Of a DNA stretch of 64,000 bases, positions 35,491 to 46,679 are shown piece by piece. Every line of letters starts with the position of its first letter. The stretch's first letter is position 1. The position numbers were made by a program, and so were the translations under genes. This stretch comes from Effrenium voratum (Eukaryota > Sar > Dinophyceae > Suessiales > Symbiodiniaceae). The stretch is from contig CAUJNA010003057.1 of assembly GCA_963377175.1 (NCBI GenBank), positions 276,001 through 340,000 of the forward strand, given 5' to 3'. The notes under the pieces were generated by a model. It did not search any database and was not told the origin of the DNA. It saw only the letters and a list, made by a program, of their open reading frames with translations.

Positions 35491-37108
35491 GTGAGTCGCT
35501 CAGTGGGTGCTCCCTGTTTATTGGTATTTCTTTGTCTGGATTGTTTGTTATAAAGGGACACCCAAAAAGAAAGACACACACACACACACATTTTGCGGGG
35601 TTCAATTGCCAAAAGCCCGGTGGCCGACCTGGTTTTCTGCATTGGGTTTCCCTTGAACCTCTGGCAAGTCCTTCTTTCCAGAGCGAGTACTCCCTTATAA
35701 TACCCTCCCACCAATGAACATGGAAGACAGGGGGGCTGCGGGGCCATCGAAGCGCCATGTTGATTGACCCTTTGGTGCAGCAAGGGCTTCTTCTCAGCAG
35801 CTTCCTTTCGGAAACCATGCTGGGCTGGGCCAAAAGCAGAATCCAGTGCTTTCGGACACCTATGTCAAGACACCTTGGGGTCCCCAAGGACATTTTGTAA
35901 GTTAACCAGAGTTTAAACCGACCTGGCATTCGTTTGTCCTAGCGCACCTCAGCCAGGGTTGCTAACAATTCCCATGAGGTATTATTTCCCTTAAATACCT
36001 CTTCTATGACACACCCATTTTACGATACACCCCCTGTCATGCCTGTTGTACGATCCACCTATGTTAAGACATATTTCAAGACACACCCATAGGGCTGCCG
36101 GAAAAATAGAATAAACTAAAGAAAGGTAAAAAGAAGAGGCAACAACACACAACCACCATCAAATAACTCCAGACAAGAAGCAATACATGAAAGAACGCAG
36201 AATCAAGCACGATTAGACAAACACAAAGAAGAATAAAGAAGAAGCAAGAACAAAGACTCGTTTTCTGGGAGGGTCTGGGAGGGTACAAGTTCTTGGGTGC
36301 AATCCCGTTTCTTGTGTCTGGCAGAGTGTCCATTTGTGGCCAGGGTCCAATCGTCTGGCGCGGCTGGTGTTGGACACCGGCCAGCTCTCCGCAAGGGGCC
36401 AGTACTTGCAGGCGGGGAATCGGGAAGGAGATGGGAACGAAGGATATGCCTTTCCATATTGGGTTTGCTGGGGGTTATTTGGGTGGAATGAGAGAGGGGC
36501 CCACCGCTTGTTTTGAGGCGCCCACACGTTGCTGTTGATTGGATTTCTAGTGAATGGTTTGTAGAGATGGGCTGATTGTAGAATGGGTGGCGTGGAAGAA
36601 GCAGCAGAGAGAAGAATATCTTAAGTCTTATGCAAAGCGCGTCGCAGAAGCGTGAAGGCCGCAAAGAGATCCCAATTGATTGCCCTGGTGTGTGTGTGTC
36701 TTAGATGCATACATAATACATTTTCTTGATAGCCGGCTTATCAAGAGAGAGAGAGAGAGAGAGAGACATCTTGTGGATTGTGTTTGTTCATTTCCGGTGC
36801 ATAGCTTTCCCCAAGTCCTGCGAAGCTCGCCAGGTTTGCACTCAGCAGGGTATCCCGCCTGTGGTGGAGACTCTGACCTCAGGCTCGACAAACCTGAAGT
36901 GCTCCCTACGTCCGTTTCACGTCCATGCACCCTTTTTGCAGTCATGGGTTTCTGAGAGAGCATGTGTATCACAGGGATCCAGCTGGATGATCCACAGTTT
37001 TTTGAAAGGCCGGGAAGCACTTCCTCAGACATGAATTTGCGCCTAGTCATCCAGTCGTGTTCATTTTGAAGCTAATGCGCATGCCAAGTTGTCACTGCCA
37101 CAACATAT

Positions 37109-37465
37109 TTGCACCTCAAGACGGGTCGTGCCTATGCCAATGCTTCGACAGCTTTCGATTGCATGCTCGCCCGATTTGGTTGCACTTCCTTTGGCTTCCC
37201 TCCCACACCCGTTTTGTTTTCGAGAGTTCGAAGCTACTGCCAGCCTCAGGTGCAAAGTTTCACCGGAGGGGAGAAACTGTTTGCTCGACACGAGATGGGA
37301 CTAGAGTTGATGGGACTTGCTGAGATGTGGAAGTTGCTAGGGTCAACCAGAAAGCCGAACGATCCATTCAGGCTGATGCGACGACTGCAACTCGCAAACG
37401 GTCTGTGTCATGCACGCGAACCCCTTCTGATGAAAAGGACAGAGGTGTTATCGATGTCACTCTAG
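37109..37465 (+). CDS. Coding stretch of unknown family
   Basis: A frame open from 37076 to TAG at 37465, with good codon use throughout: RAYANASTAFDCMLARFG, VRSYCQPQVQSFTGGEKL, MGLELMGLAEMWKLLGST, NDPFRLMRRLQLANGL. It is helix-rich and not an LRR. It may be an exon of the large gene, an independent gene fragment, or mobile-element debris. No catalytic motif was recognised. A less certain stretch on the same strand lies just upstream (36726-37034). Confidence 0.4.
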   Translation: MHLKTGRAYANASTAFDCMLARFGCTSFGFPPTPVLFSRVRSYCQPQVQSFTGGEKLFARHEMGLELMGLAEMWKLLGSTRKPNDPFRLMRRLQLANGLCHAREPLLMKRTEVLSMSL

Positions 37466-37629
37466 CGATTATCACCAAGAGCTTGTTGTCAGGCTTTCGC
37501 TGATATGCCAGGGCAGACCAGAAGTCTTGAAGCAGTGAATTTGCCGGCCAAACATTCCGCTCGCAGATGCACTTCCCTCCTTGCCTGGTTGCGCCCAAAC
37601 TGTTGCATGACTTAACTTAAGTGGCCGTC

Positions 37630-37740
37630 AATGACTGACTTAGCCCAGTAACCCACCGACCGAGAGAGACACTAGGTCACTAGGTGACTCACTTTCTGGC
37701 TGACTTAGCCCACCAACGCACCAACCGAGAGGTAAACTGA
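37630..37740. repeat. Two copies of a ~60-bp repeat
   Basis: CTGACTTAGCCCA followed by ACCGAGAG occurs twice (about 37634-37664 and 37697-37729) together with CACTAGGTCACTAGGT, directly upstream of the acceptor of the next LRR exon. Confidence 0.5.
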
Positions 37741-37764
37741 CTGACTTCCCATTCCCATCAACAG

Positions 37765-37868
37765 GGAACGAGCTTTTGCATGCAGGGCAGTCGAGCCTGA
37801 ACATGGTGGACCAGAACCTCTCCGACCACGATATGCTGGCGCTTCTTCCGCTGCTGGACGCTGGGTCG
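37765..37868 (+). CDS. LRR-type exon 2
   Basis: The acceptor CCCATCAACAG is clear. NELLHAGQSSLNMVDQNL then SDHDMLALLPLLDAGS follows the LRR pattern L..V..N.L......LLPLL. A GT donor (TCG/GTAGCT) closes it at 37868. The frame stays open to 37906 (VAEAMFLSKQKE), which also looks coding, so a later non-GT donor (for example GAATGAG) is possible. Phase-compatible with 35380-35490. Confidence 0.6.
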
Positions 37869-38902
37869 GTAGCTGAAGCCATGTTCTTGTCAAAGCAGAA
37901 GGAATGAGGCCCTCCGGAAGACCATGTTCCGGTTTACAGTCCTTTTGTTGGGTTCCATTCATTTGGGAGAGCCAGTGCAGGACATCGGAGTGAACTTACT
38001 TGCACACATTGGGGACTCCGGCGAGCCTCTCGCACGATGCCCAACTCGCCCTGAACGAATGGTGGGGGATCGCGGAACAGAGGCATCCCACAACGCTTGT
38101 TGGCGCTTTTTGCAGTGCGACCAGAGTTTGGTTGCAGACTTGCATACTGTCCATCTTGCTCTAGTGTGCCATTTGAACATGCGCACAGGACCACGTGCTT
38201 TGAATATCGGCGATGGGTTGTTGCAGAGTTGAATCAGCGAGTGTGCTGCAAATGCGTAAGACTCTAAGACAGATGGGTTCGTTCATGTATGCGTTGCTTG
38301 TGGCCAGACCTGTGCAGGAGGCATACTCGCCACGACGCTGGGTGGTGCGCAATAGCATTCAGTGTCATGCTATGCCATTACATGGCCCAACATGTCATAG
38401 CTGGACATGGCATAGAATTATCATAGCATGGCGTAGCGCGGCGCTCGGAGGGTGTCTATTCCCAGAAAACCACCACACCCTGGAAACGCTGGCTATGGAA
38501 TCGTAATAAGCATAAAACATGGAGTTGTGCGACCCCTGGTTTGTCGCAAGGAATCCAGCAGATGAATACCAGAGGGTGTAACCATCTCACCACCAAAATA
38601 TTCAAAACCAAATCGCCATGAAGTGGAGCCGAGGGCCGGGGTCCAATAGAGCCATGGCTTTTCGGAAGTGCTCCACTCTTGTCAGTGGTCAGTGGGTTTC
38701 TACCCTGTCAGCTAAGATGGAGCCCACCAGAGAAATTACCCCCTTCGGAGGGACCTTTATGAGGGCAAGTGCAGGAGATGGGGAATATAACCCTTTTGGT
38801 ATAAGGGAGCCATCCATTTTAGCATTTGCAGGGAACGGGGAAGCATTTCCAGCGGAGAGGGGCCCCGCATTTTGCTAACCTGAACCCTGGCCATGGGTCC
38901 AG

Positions 38903-38993
38903 TGGCAAACATTGGACGCCAATTCGAGGAGACTGGCACGCTGAACTCGGTGGACTTCTCCTGCAACCCGCGTCTGACGGCAGCTGGGGCGCA
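38903..38993 (+). CDS. LRR-type exon 3
   Basis: After acceptor ATGGGTCCAG the frame reads ANIGRQFEETGTLNSVDF then SCNPRLTAAGA, a classic LRR half (L..VDFSCNPRLTAAGA). It stops at 38996, so a donor lies just before that, perhaps a GC donor after AGCTGGG. It enters two bases before a codon boundary. Confidence 0.55.
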
Positions 38994-39605
38994 CTGAAGA
39001 CATGGGGATTTCTCAAAATGGCGGACCCGTTGTTCGATGGCTTTGAAAAGAGGACGAAAGGAACCAGCTCATTTGGGGGGTTCCCCTATATTGAGAAACA
39101 CCCATTATAGATGCATATATGTATGTAGGAATGTCCGTACAAACGTTGCACACGAACTTCTAAAGCATATTTGTGTATGTATATATATATATGGCTTGTG
39201 ACAAACATGTATTCTGAAATCCAGGTTGCAATTGTGAGCAGATACATACAGGCATGTTTGGAGCGATGTCCCTTGTGTTCCCTTTGGGGCGGCCCCTTGC
39301 TATCCCATCTACTTGTTTGCCAAACCGTGCTGACTCGGACGAGCACTGACGTTGGCAGACTTTTGGTAGACCTTGACCACGTGTCCTCGTTGTTCCAACG
39401 TTGTCTATAGACGTATCTAGTGAGGGATGGGCTTGTCTCAGATGGCACTTGGAGCCTCAAAATAGGCGTTTTCTGTTTGTGTCCATTTCACGACCGAGCA
39501 ACGTAGGCTTGAGCATTTTGCATGTCTTAGCTGTGACTTGGTGCTAGGCCCTTGCTGTGACTGATTCTATAGAGGAAATCCTTGGTATTTGCTGGAGCCT
39601 TCTGA

Positions 39606-39782
39606 ATGCCCTTGACCTGCCACTTGGTGCTTGCCCTCCTTCCAAAGAAAAGTCAGCAGGCTCCCCCAAAAGCAAGCTCGCCCCAGACCCAATTGGTCAG
39701 TTTCCAATGGAGGGAGGCTTATGCCTGGCTCTGGGCTTGTATCGCCCAGGACCGAGGCTTGGTGCCGCTGCCGGAGCCTGAG
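39606..39782 (+). CDS. Possible exon
   Basis: The frame reads LVSFQWREAYAWLWAC then IAQDRGLVPLPEPE and ends at a GT donor (CCTGAG/GTTTCA). Two other frames are also open here. A (short) duplicated tract CTCACTCCAATAG follows at 39885-39922. Assignment is uncertain and no family is recognised. Confidence 0.3.
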
Positions 39783-39957
39783 GTTTCAGAACCCCTTTGG
39801 CTTATGGCCCAAGCGAAAATCCGAAAAGAAAACACCACACCAAACTTCTCATTTTCTGCAGAACCCGAAAAGTTGTTTGTTGTCTCACTCCAATAGACGA
39901 GTTGTTGTCCTCTCACTCCAATAGCAAACAAATGCTAGACTCGGCACACCAAGACTC

Positions 39958-39980
39958 CCCCCCCCCCCCCCCCCCCCCCC
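39958..39980. repeat. Poly-C run (C22)
   Basis: An uninterrupted C run immediately upstream of LRR exon 4, in the position of its polypyrimidine tract; the next AG (40007-40008) is the proposed acceptor. Confidence 0.8.
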
Positions 39981-40008
39981 GCCTCCGCCGGCCTCCGCTG
40001 GTCGCGAG

Positions 40009-40107
40009 GCTGCGGGCGCTGCCGGCCACGCTGCGGCGCCTGGCGCTGCGCAGCAGCGCGCTGGGGCCCAACGGCACCGCGCTGCTGGCGGAGCTGCCGC
40101 TTGAGCG
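40009..40107 (+). CDS. LRR-type exon 4
   Basis: Exactly 99 nt, one 33-residue LRR: LRALPATLRRLALRSSAL then GPNGTALLAELPLE. The first AG after the poly-C tract gives the acceptor, and GAGCG/GTGAGC the donor. It enters with the last base of a codon and leaves with two, matching the next exon at 40868. The exon is much richer in G+C than its surroundings. The pattern resembles ribonuclease-inhibitor-type LRRs (consensus inferred by eye). Confidence 0.7.
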
Positions 40108-40190
40108 GTGAGCGGAGAGCGGAGAGGTGCTGAGCGGAGGTGAGCGGGGCGAGCGGAGGGGCGGGCGGGGCGTGTGAGGTATCCTGAAAA

Positions 40191-40282
40191 TATGGTTGTG
40201 GGTCAAAACCGATCATTTTAGTCTTTTTTAGTGGGGATTGGGATGTTCACTGGGGGTACGGGATTTTAACCCATGGCCGTAT
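40191..40282. mobile_element. Small TIR element, family 2, copy 3 (shortened)
   Basis: The left end, TATGGTTGTGGGTCAAAACC, and the right end, GGATTTTAACCCATGGCCGT, are imperfect inverted repeats. The interior keeps TTTTTTAGTGGGGATTGG and GTTCACTGGGGGTACGGG but lacks ~35 bp found in copy 1. It sits in the intron between LRR exons 4 and 5. Confidence 0.55.
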
Positions 40283-40867
40283 GTTTGAACCATTTTGGAA
40301 CCTTGTTGCACCCCACCCCCCCAATTTTAGACCCATGTGTGTAACTATTGCAGGTATCCTCAAATAGACAGCAGCTTAAGTAGACCAACTTTAGGATTCC
40401 ATTATCAGGTTACCCTTAGTTGGAGGATGAGATTTGAGCCGCTGGTTCTTGCAGAGGGTCCACACGAAACCATCCCCTAGCCTCCAATTATAGGACCATT
40501 ACAAATTCGAGGGAAGCTGGTTAACTTTAGAAGCCCAGGGGATCCTTGCCCAAGGTCCTTTAGGTCTATGAAGAGTTTTCCAGGGGAGTTGGGCAAGTAG
40601 AGGAGGTGCAAGGGCAACGAAGAGGTACTGTTCAAGTTCACTTGGAGCCGTAAACAAGGATCGGCCCCTCTCATGCCATGATTGAGTTAGACGTCCCTGA
40701 ACAAGTGTTTTGCACAGACTATAGGCGGCCCGTTCGATCAAGCACCATGACTTCGGCATAAATTTCAACGATGGTTTTCAGGATGACCCGGGTGAAAGCT
40801 TAAATTTCTCCATGGACGTAATCCCCTTAGGCCTAGTGGGTTGCCCCTTATGCCTGGTGACAGCCAG

Positions 40868-40943
40868 GGTCACTGAGCTTTCCGGACTGAGGCTCGTAAG
40901 CCGGGTGGGCTTCAGCAAGCTCCTTCTGCTGGACCTCAGTGAG
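40868..40943 (+). CDS. LRR-type exon 5
   Basis: From acceptor GGTGACAGCCAG the frame reads VTELSGLRLVSRVGFSKL then LLLDLSE, ending at a donor GAG/GTGAGG. One base is needed to complete the first codon, which exon 4 supplies (Arg). The LLLLDLSE strand is typical LRR. No phase match to the next exon was found, so a small exon may be missed between 40944 and 41265. Confidence 0.6.
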
Positions 40944-41265
40944 GTGAGGGGGCCAGGTTTGGAGAGCGGACCCTGTTGTCATCCATTCTCAGTGTTTTTT
41001 TTAAACGGTGGTTTTTCACATCACCTGGTCACCTGGTTGCTGGTTGAAGGTGAGTTTCCTTCCAACCTTTGATTTCAGGAAATGCCTAGGTGGTTTGGAT
41101 TGGGGATTTGTGTGGAGGGAAAGCGGCACACCGCCTCTCAACACCTCCAAACCATCAATCCACTCCGTCAAGTAGACGAACGGTGTTTTTTGGTTGGATG
41201 ACTAGCCTTTAGCTTTGGTAGGTCGTATGGTTCTCACCAGCCTGTTAAAGTAACTGTTTGTGCAG

Positions 41266-41383
41266 CCGGCAGTGACCTCAAGCAACACATGTTGCTACGC
41301 CAGGTGCCGTTGCAGCGGAAAGGCTTCCAGCTGTTGGCGCAGTCCATTGCAGCGCACCGGAACCTGCCGTTCGGACCGAACAT
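41266..41383 (+). CDS. LRR-type exon 6
   Basis: The acceptor ACTGTTTGTGCAG and donor AACAT/GTGACG are both good. The frame reads GSDLKQHMLLRQVPLQRK then GFQLLAQSIAAHRNLPFG and PN. It starts with two bases of a codon and ends with two. The segment FQLLAQSIAAHRNL is the helical half of an LRR. Phase-compatible with exon 7. Confidence 0.6.
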
Positions 41384-41520
41384 GTGACGCAGTCGAGGGG
41401 TTTGGTTCAAGGACACGGATTTTGGGATCCCCGTGTTCGGCTTGGCTATAAGAAAAACCCGAGCAATTTCCATTTACCTCTTCCGACAATTTTGGAATCT
41501 CGTGTTTGGCCGGTCACCCC

Positions 41521-41568
41521 GGGAATCCCAGTGATCCCAGTGATCCCAGTGATCCCAGTGATCCCAGT
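41521..41568. repeat. 10-bp tandem repeat
   Basis: About five copies of TGATCCCAGT in an intron-like position. Confidence 0.85.
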
Positions 41569-42377
41569 TACTTGTACACAGCAGCTCACAAGCATCCGTG
41601 TTCTGTGGGTTGGCAGGGTTCCGTTGCTTTCCGGTTAGTACAGGTATATGAAATCACGGAGGATGAGCGCCGACTGTCCCAAGTCCACTTACCTGGAAAA
41701 AGGCAAGGGGCAAGCCACAGGTCGGCCACCATCTAAAACCTGGAATGGCGAAGGGTTGCCAAAACCTATACCGGTAACTGGAATTGGTACAAGGGGTACG
41801 ATGCAGGTCGGGAACAAAGCCCTGTAATTCTTTGATTCACCATGGCTGTGGCTGCTTTGCAGCAGAATTGACAACTTTTACCAATTGTTTTTCCGCGGTG
41901 TCGTAAAGTTAAGGCTACAATAAGAGGCCTACCAAGCAAGGTACGGCGGATGCCGCAAAGGGAACAGGGAACCTGTAGTTTACGACGGTTTACCATGGTT
42001 CTGTGGTTTCTGGTATGTTGGTTACTTGCAATACGGCAGCACCATCCACCTGCCTGAAGGTCAGCCAGAACAAAGGCTCCATCATTGGCCCTTTTGGTGG
42101 CTGATACCAATCAACTCATCCACATGTCGACCGCTTGAAGCTCATTCTTCGGGACAGCCCTGGAACGAATCTCCAGGACAACATCGGTACTCCTGCGGAC
42201 CAAGATAGTTGCAGGTTTGTTGGCCGCTTTTGTGATCTTTCTCGTGTGATTCAAGGTGCATTTATCGCTGGTTTTCCCTGGGCTCGCACTTCAACAGTCC
42301 CCCCCGCTTTGCAAAACCAGCCTGGCGATTCGTGTCCGCGCCGTGTCTGAGGCAAGAGCTCAACTTGTCCAGCACAG

Positions 42378-42420
42378 GCTCAGAAGTCGGATCGAAGTGC
42401 TGAGCCTCGAAGCCAATGCC
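42378..42420 (+). CDS. LRR-type exon 7 (short)
   Basis: After acceptor TGTCCAGCACAG the frame reads LRSRIEVLSLEANA, an LRR strand. It needs one base to start, matching exon 6 (Met at the join). The frame stops at 42426, so the exon is short and its donor is unclear, possibly GC. A further LRR-like stretch, LKLILRDSPGTNLQDNIG, lies at 42135-42188 but lacks a clear acceptor. Confidence 0.4.
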
Positions 42421-45300
42421 ACATAGCTGTGACTCTGGTCCGCATCATTTAAGTGCACTTCTGAGCTGGTTCCCTAGAAGAATGTGTTTCTGTTGTTTGA
42501 AAGGCAGTCAACCGGCATTCGTTGGCCCAAAGGGCTATGGCTACGAGTGACGGGGAAGTCCCGAGCCGCAGACTTAAGCCAACTGGCGCTCCTTTGGTTC
42601 CCAGCAGTTTTGTGCCACACAGTTCTCCTTGAGAGTTATGTTGTGGGCATTTACATAGATGAGGAACGCAGAGTCAATTCCAGACGTTTCTCTTTGTTTG
42701 TGCGGTGAGTTGCAGCCACAGATGAATGCATTACTTGCCTGTCCGTGCAGTGCTTCTTGTGCTATGCGTTGACAACACGTCCAGTGGTTGTTTGGCTTGG
42801 CATCTTGCAATATGCACTCTGACGCAAAGGCATGCTCAGGCCCACGTGGAATGGTGGTCTTTACTTGCCACTTGCTTCAGCTACAAGCTTTGTCTCAAGG
42901 GGCGTTGCCCTTTCCGGGTATGTCTGAACAAAAAGGCCTCCTTTGTCCACATTGATGGTGGCCAAGCTTGCTTTCTGAAGAGACCCAGATATCGACAGCC
43001 GAATACCTTCTCTTGCAGTCGAATGCGCTAAAGACTTAAATCTTCGGGAACCTCTTGCGTTGTTGCGGTTGTCTTAAAGGAAACACACCCCGGAAGCGTG
43101 CATGTTTGTTTTATTTATTTTTTTGCTTTTTTGGGGGGGAGCGGGAAGGAGGTCCCTGATTTGCAGACAAAGAAACCCAAATGCTGGATATGCTGCTTAG
43201 TTGTGTGCTTAGGGGAGCTAGTTGATTCTGGGGCCGCAGAATGCTTTTTGCGGCCAGGGTTGCACATTTAAACAAGACCTGGGCCCAATCCGTTTTAAAA
43301 GAACACCCTCCCAAAGACATTCGTAAGCAATCATGGCTTCAACATGTGGGTGCGCGTTCCCTAAACAGCAAACACAAGATGGGTCCTGGCTTTCGGCATC
43401 AAGCTTTTCTCCCCTTAACCCCTCACAGGAAAATCGATGTGGGGGTCCTGGACTGCTCTGAGCAATGACCGAACCACCCAAAGGGACAGCCCAAGGAAGC
43501 CCGAACATCATTTTGGAGGGTCCAACTAAAAAAAACACCCATATTGATCTCGCTCTCAGATCAGGGGACATTTGCCAAGTGGTGTCAGGCCTTTCGCCCT
43601 ATGCCAGCGACGCGAGGCGACGGATGAATCAGCCTGGTGGGGAAACACCAGCTATTAGTTTGGTTGGTTTCAAGCCAGACCAAAGGAACATTATATTTCG
43701 TGGGGTTTAACCTTAACAAAGACACGCCCATATTATTTATGGCAACCGGGGCTTATTGATGCTAGATTCCGGCTGATTTCGAGCCTTTGCCTCTGACCTT
43801 GTGGGTTTCATGCTGGAGTAGGTGGGAGGGTTAGCCTAAGACTAGGTCAACACAAGGCTTTGAAAGAGCCATTAGCCACTCCAAAATCCATTGTTCTTGT
43901 GTGGTGCTCCTGTTAACGCAATTAAGAAGTGCATTTGGATGCCACTTTTACCTGCCCTGTACCGTTGATTCCCAGTTGTTGCAAGTAGGGAACCAGGTTG
44001 GCATTTTTTGCCCTGGTTTCTGGCTGGTTTGCTTGCTATAGTCCTACCACTACCCCCCCCAGAAATGGCCATAGGATCGTGGGAACAGCTCCATGGATCC
44101 CAGCAATTGGGATGAGTCTTCCATGCAGATGGAGCGAGCCCAGCTCCGTGACGCTTGTGGTTTGTGCACCGGCCGAAACCAGATGCCATGGGCGGAAGCT
44201 CCACTTCCCCAAGGTTTGAGCTTTGACCCAGGGGCCAATTGGGTGAGTATTGGGTGTCCTTTTGGCGAATATGTGGATTAGCCTTTGTGAGGGAAACCGG
44301 TTTGAGGTTGTTTTAAAGCAACACCCATATTGGAGCTCACAGTTGAGAATCAACATGTCAAGATGCTTTGGCATCGTGCCTGGCCCCCGTTCGCAGGCAA
44401 TGCATTGGTGCCTTGGCAGCAACCAGGGATTGATATTTTTGAGGAAGCACGGCATTTTGCCTAGGGTCGCGTGCTGGGTGTGCAAACAAATCTTTCATGG
44501 ATTCCCGAACATTGCAAGCACGAAGCAATGCAATGGGGTGTTCCTGGTTCCCGTGCAGCAAATTGGAACAGGATAGCTAGGGGCGATCAATTCGGTGCTT
44601 CAGGTAAGTAGGCAACCATGGGCAAACAATCCACCAAAGCCATGGGTTGATTTCCGCATACTTTTGCTCGACTTGCCCTTAGGGCCTTGCTTCTCATTTG
44701 TTTGTGTTTTGGCTTTTTGGTGCGTGGCTTGTTGGAGCGATCTTCGCAGGATTCCTTTCCAAAAGCAAGTAGCCTTCAGGAGGTGCCCTCCAAGCAGTGT
44801 GTGGGAGTTTAAGGCCAACCTGCTTATTGGCGAATAACACAAGTCGGTTATTGAACTGGCTATTATTTTGAATGGAAATGCCACCAAAAGGGATTGGCCA
44901 CACAAGTGCAACGATACTTCCAATGTCCGACAAGTCCAACCAAAAACACCACATTGAGCAACATGCCTGCTGATAACACCAATCCGGCCATCGCTTTTAT
45001 CAGACCACATATGCCAAACATGTATATGCTGCCAGCTTTCGCCATCAGCTCAGACGGGGCCTTTCCCACTCAACTCCAAGCCAATGGACCGGTTGATGTT
45101 TGGTTTAATGGACTTGTGATGATGGCAAGGAGTGGGAACATGCCGGTGACAAGTTCGTCGGAGCGGTGTTCGGACGATGCTTTGAGCATGTTTGTTCCGC
45201 AAGGTACGGCCCACAGGCAAGGATAGATGAATGGCTTGCCGCATGTTTAAGTCTAGCAGATACAATACATACCATACAGATGAACAGGCTGCTAATTTGC
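42421..45300. other. Intron-like stretch, unresolved frames
   Basis: No secure exon. At 44863-45226 a 110-codon plus frame and a hydrophobic minus frame (IYMFGICGLIKAMAGLVL) overlap, and neither can be preferred. 43100-43560 contains several copies of an AAAGGGACCCC-like hairpin motif. Confidence 0.35.
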
Positions 45301-45483
45301 AGAGAAAGCTGCGCGCCAATGGCGAACGCTTTCAGTTTCTCCGCGGTGTTTGGCGAGCAGCACGCAGCAGTGCCCCAGCAGATCTTGAGCTTGGTTGGGC
45401 GCCAGTGCCGTCTCCAACCGTGCCATTTGCTTCAAGGGCAGTCGAATCCAAGTGGCCGCGTCCCTTGGGCTTCAAGTACAAAT
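45301..45483 (+). CDS. Possible exon
   Basis: The acceptor CTGCTAATTTGCAG is good. Two plus frames are open after it: one reads RKLRANGERFQFLRGVWR to a stop at 45483, the other MANAFSFSAVFGEQHAAV then PQQILSLVGRQCRLQP and runs to 45615. G+C is raised, as in the LRR exons, but the frame cannot be fixed by eye. Confidence 0.3.
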
Positions 45484-45704
45484 AGCCGGACAAAAGCGGA
45501 AACATGTTTTTCCCAGCAACCTTTGGTAGTCTGGTTGGAAGAGGATGTACCCCACCCCCTTCTGATAGCTTGGGCGCTTTTTGTTCGAACGTCACCAAGG
45601 GATGTTTATCATTGACCGGTGCACAGGTTTAGAAAGAACTTGAAGCAGGTATTGCTGGATCAAAGTTGGCATCATGATCATTTTGCAGGCTGAATTGAAT
45701 ACAG

Positions 45705-46081
45705 ATACCTGGAGGAGCTGGTTATTGTGGGAGAGTCCGAGATCATTTCAACGCCTCTTCCACAGCCTCTTGAGTGGAAGCGCTTTGACTGGGACGGTGG
45801 AAAGGTTTGGCGCTTGATCGACTTGAGCTCATCAACACTCAAGCGTGTCGTTTTTAAGTCAACCGTCTTATCCGAGCCGGACCTGGACGAAGTTCCGGAT
45901 GACGAAGTCAATGCCGAGCGTTTTGACGTCTACTTCCACCACCTCTATCGATGCACGAGCCTTGAGACCCTGGAGATTCAGAGCGCTCCCCACCAGACCG
46001 CTTTCCTCTGAACTCCTTTGTTCGAGGAGTCTTTGGACGGCTTCGGCATTTGGATTTGTCTGATGGCGACTATATGACTAT
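45705..46081 (+). CDS. LRR-type exon 8, frameshifted
   Basis: From acceptor GAATTGAATACAG (one base into a codon) a frame of about 101 codons reads YLEELVIVGESEIIS, FDWDGGKVWRLIDLSSST, LKRVVFKSTVLSEPDLDE and CTSLETLEIQSAPHQTAF, then stops at 46011. Another plus frame takes over without a gap: PLNSFVRGVFGRLRHLDL then SDGDYMTI, again LRR. The join at about 45990-46010 needs a one-base correction or an unusual splice. LRR character is clear (SLETLEI, RLRHLDL). No GT donor is obvious at the 3' end. This is one of the strongest coding signals in the right half. Confidence 0.65.
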
Positions 46082-46679
46082 ATGATACGCTTTGACCGTC
46101 AAGAGTTTGGACATGACGTAACACGTGCGTTGGGACAGGCTTGCAAGACACAGAAGTCAATCAAAGCAAGGATTCCCCGAAGTGGCAGACATTGATAAGC
46201 GAGCAAGCTGGAATATGGTAGGTGTCAAAATTCTTGGAAGAATCAAGAACCTGTCACACTGACAGAGATGTAGAATGAACCAGTGGCACGCGGATTTGTC
46301 TCGAAAGACCGAACTGCCGAACTGCGCGAGAAACGGTGAACACACTAATATGATAACATGGTCCGCTCACAAACACATCATCATAAGAAAAAGCAGTTTT
46401 TTGCGATGGGGGATGCCACAAAATCCTGAACGAGATCCAGGGGAAAGGCCGAACCCCCCCTCCAAGCCGCATTGAGGAGGGAAAGAGAAGAGGGGGGGAG
46501 GTGTTTGGACTGAGAGGCAGGGCACCTGGAGACGCTCTTCTTGTGCTGGCACCCGTGGCGCCACGATGCGGGACGAGACAATCTCGCCTTTCTCCAGGCG
46601 CGTCTCAAAATCTCGGGCTCCGATACTTACAGCCTTGAAGGCCACGAAGCCGAATGCAGAAATTCGCAAGCCCAAAAAC

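Noticed and set aside
44863..45226. Hydrophobic minus ORF opposed to a 110-codon plus ORF
   Set aside because: Either might be real, but neither has splice context or a recognised family, so no call was made.
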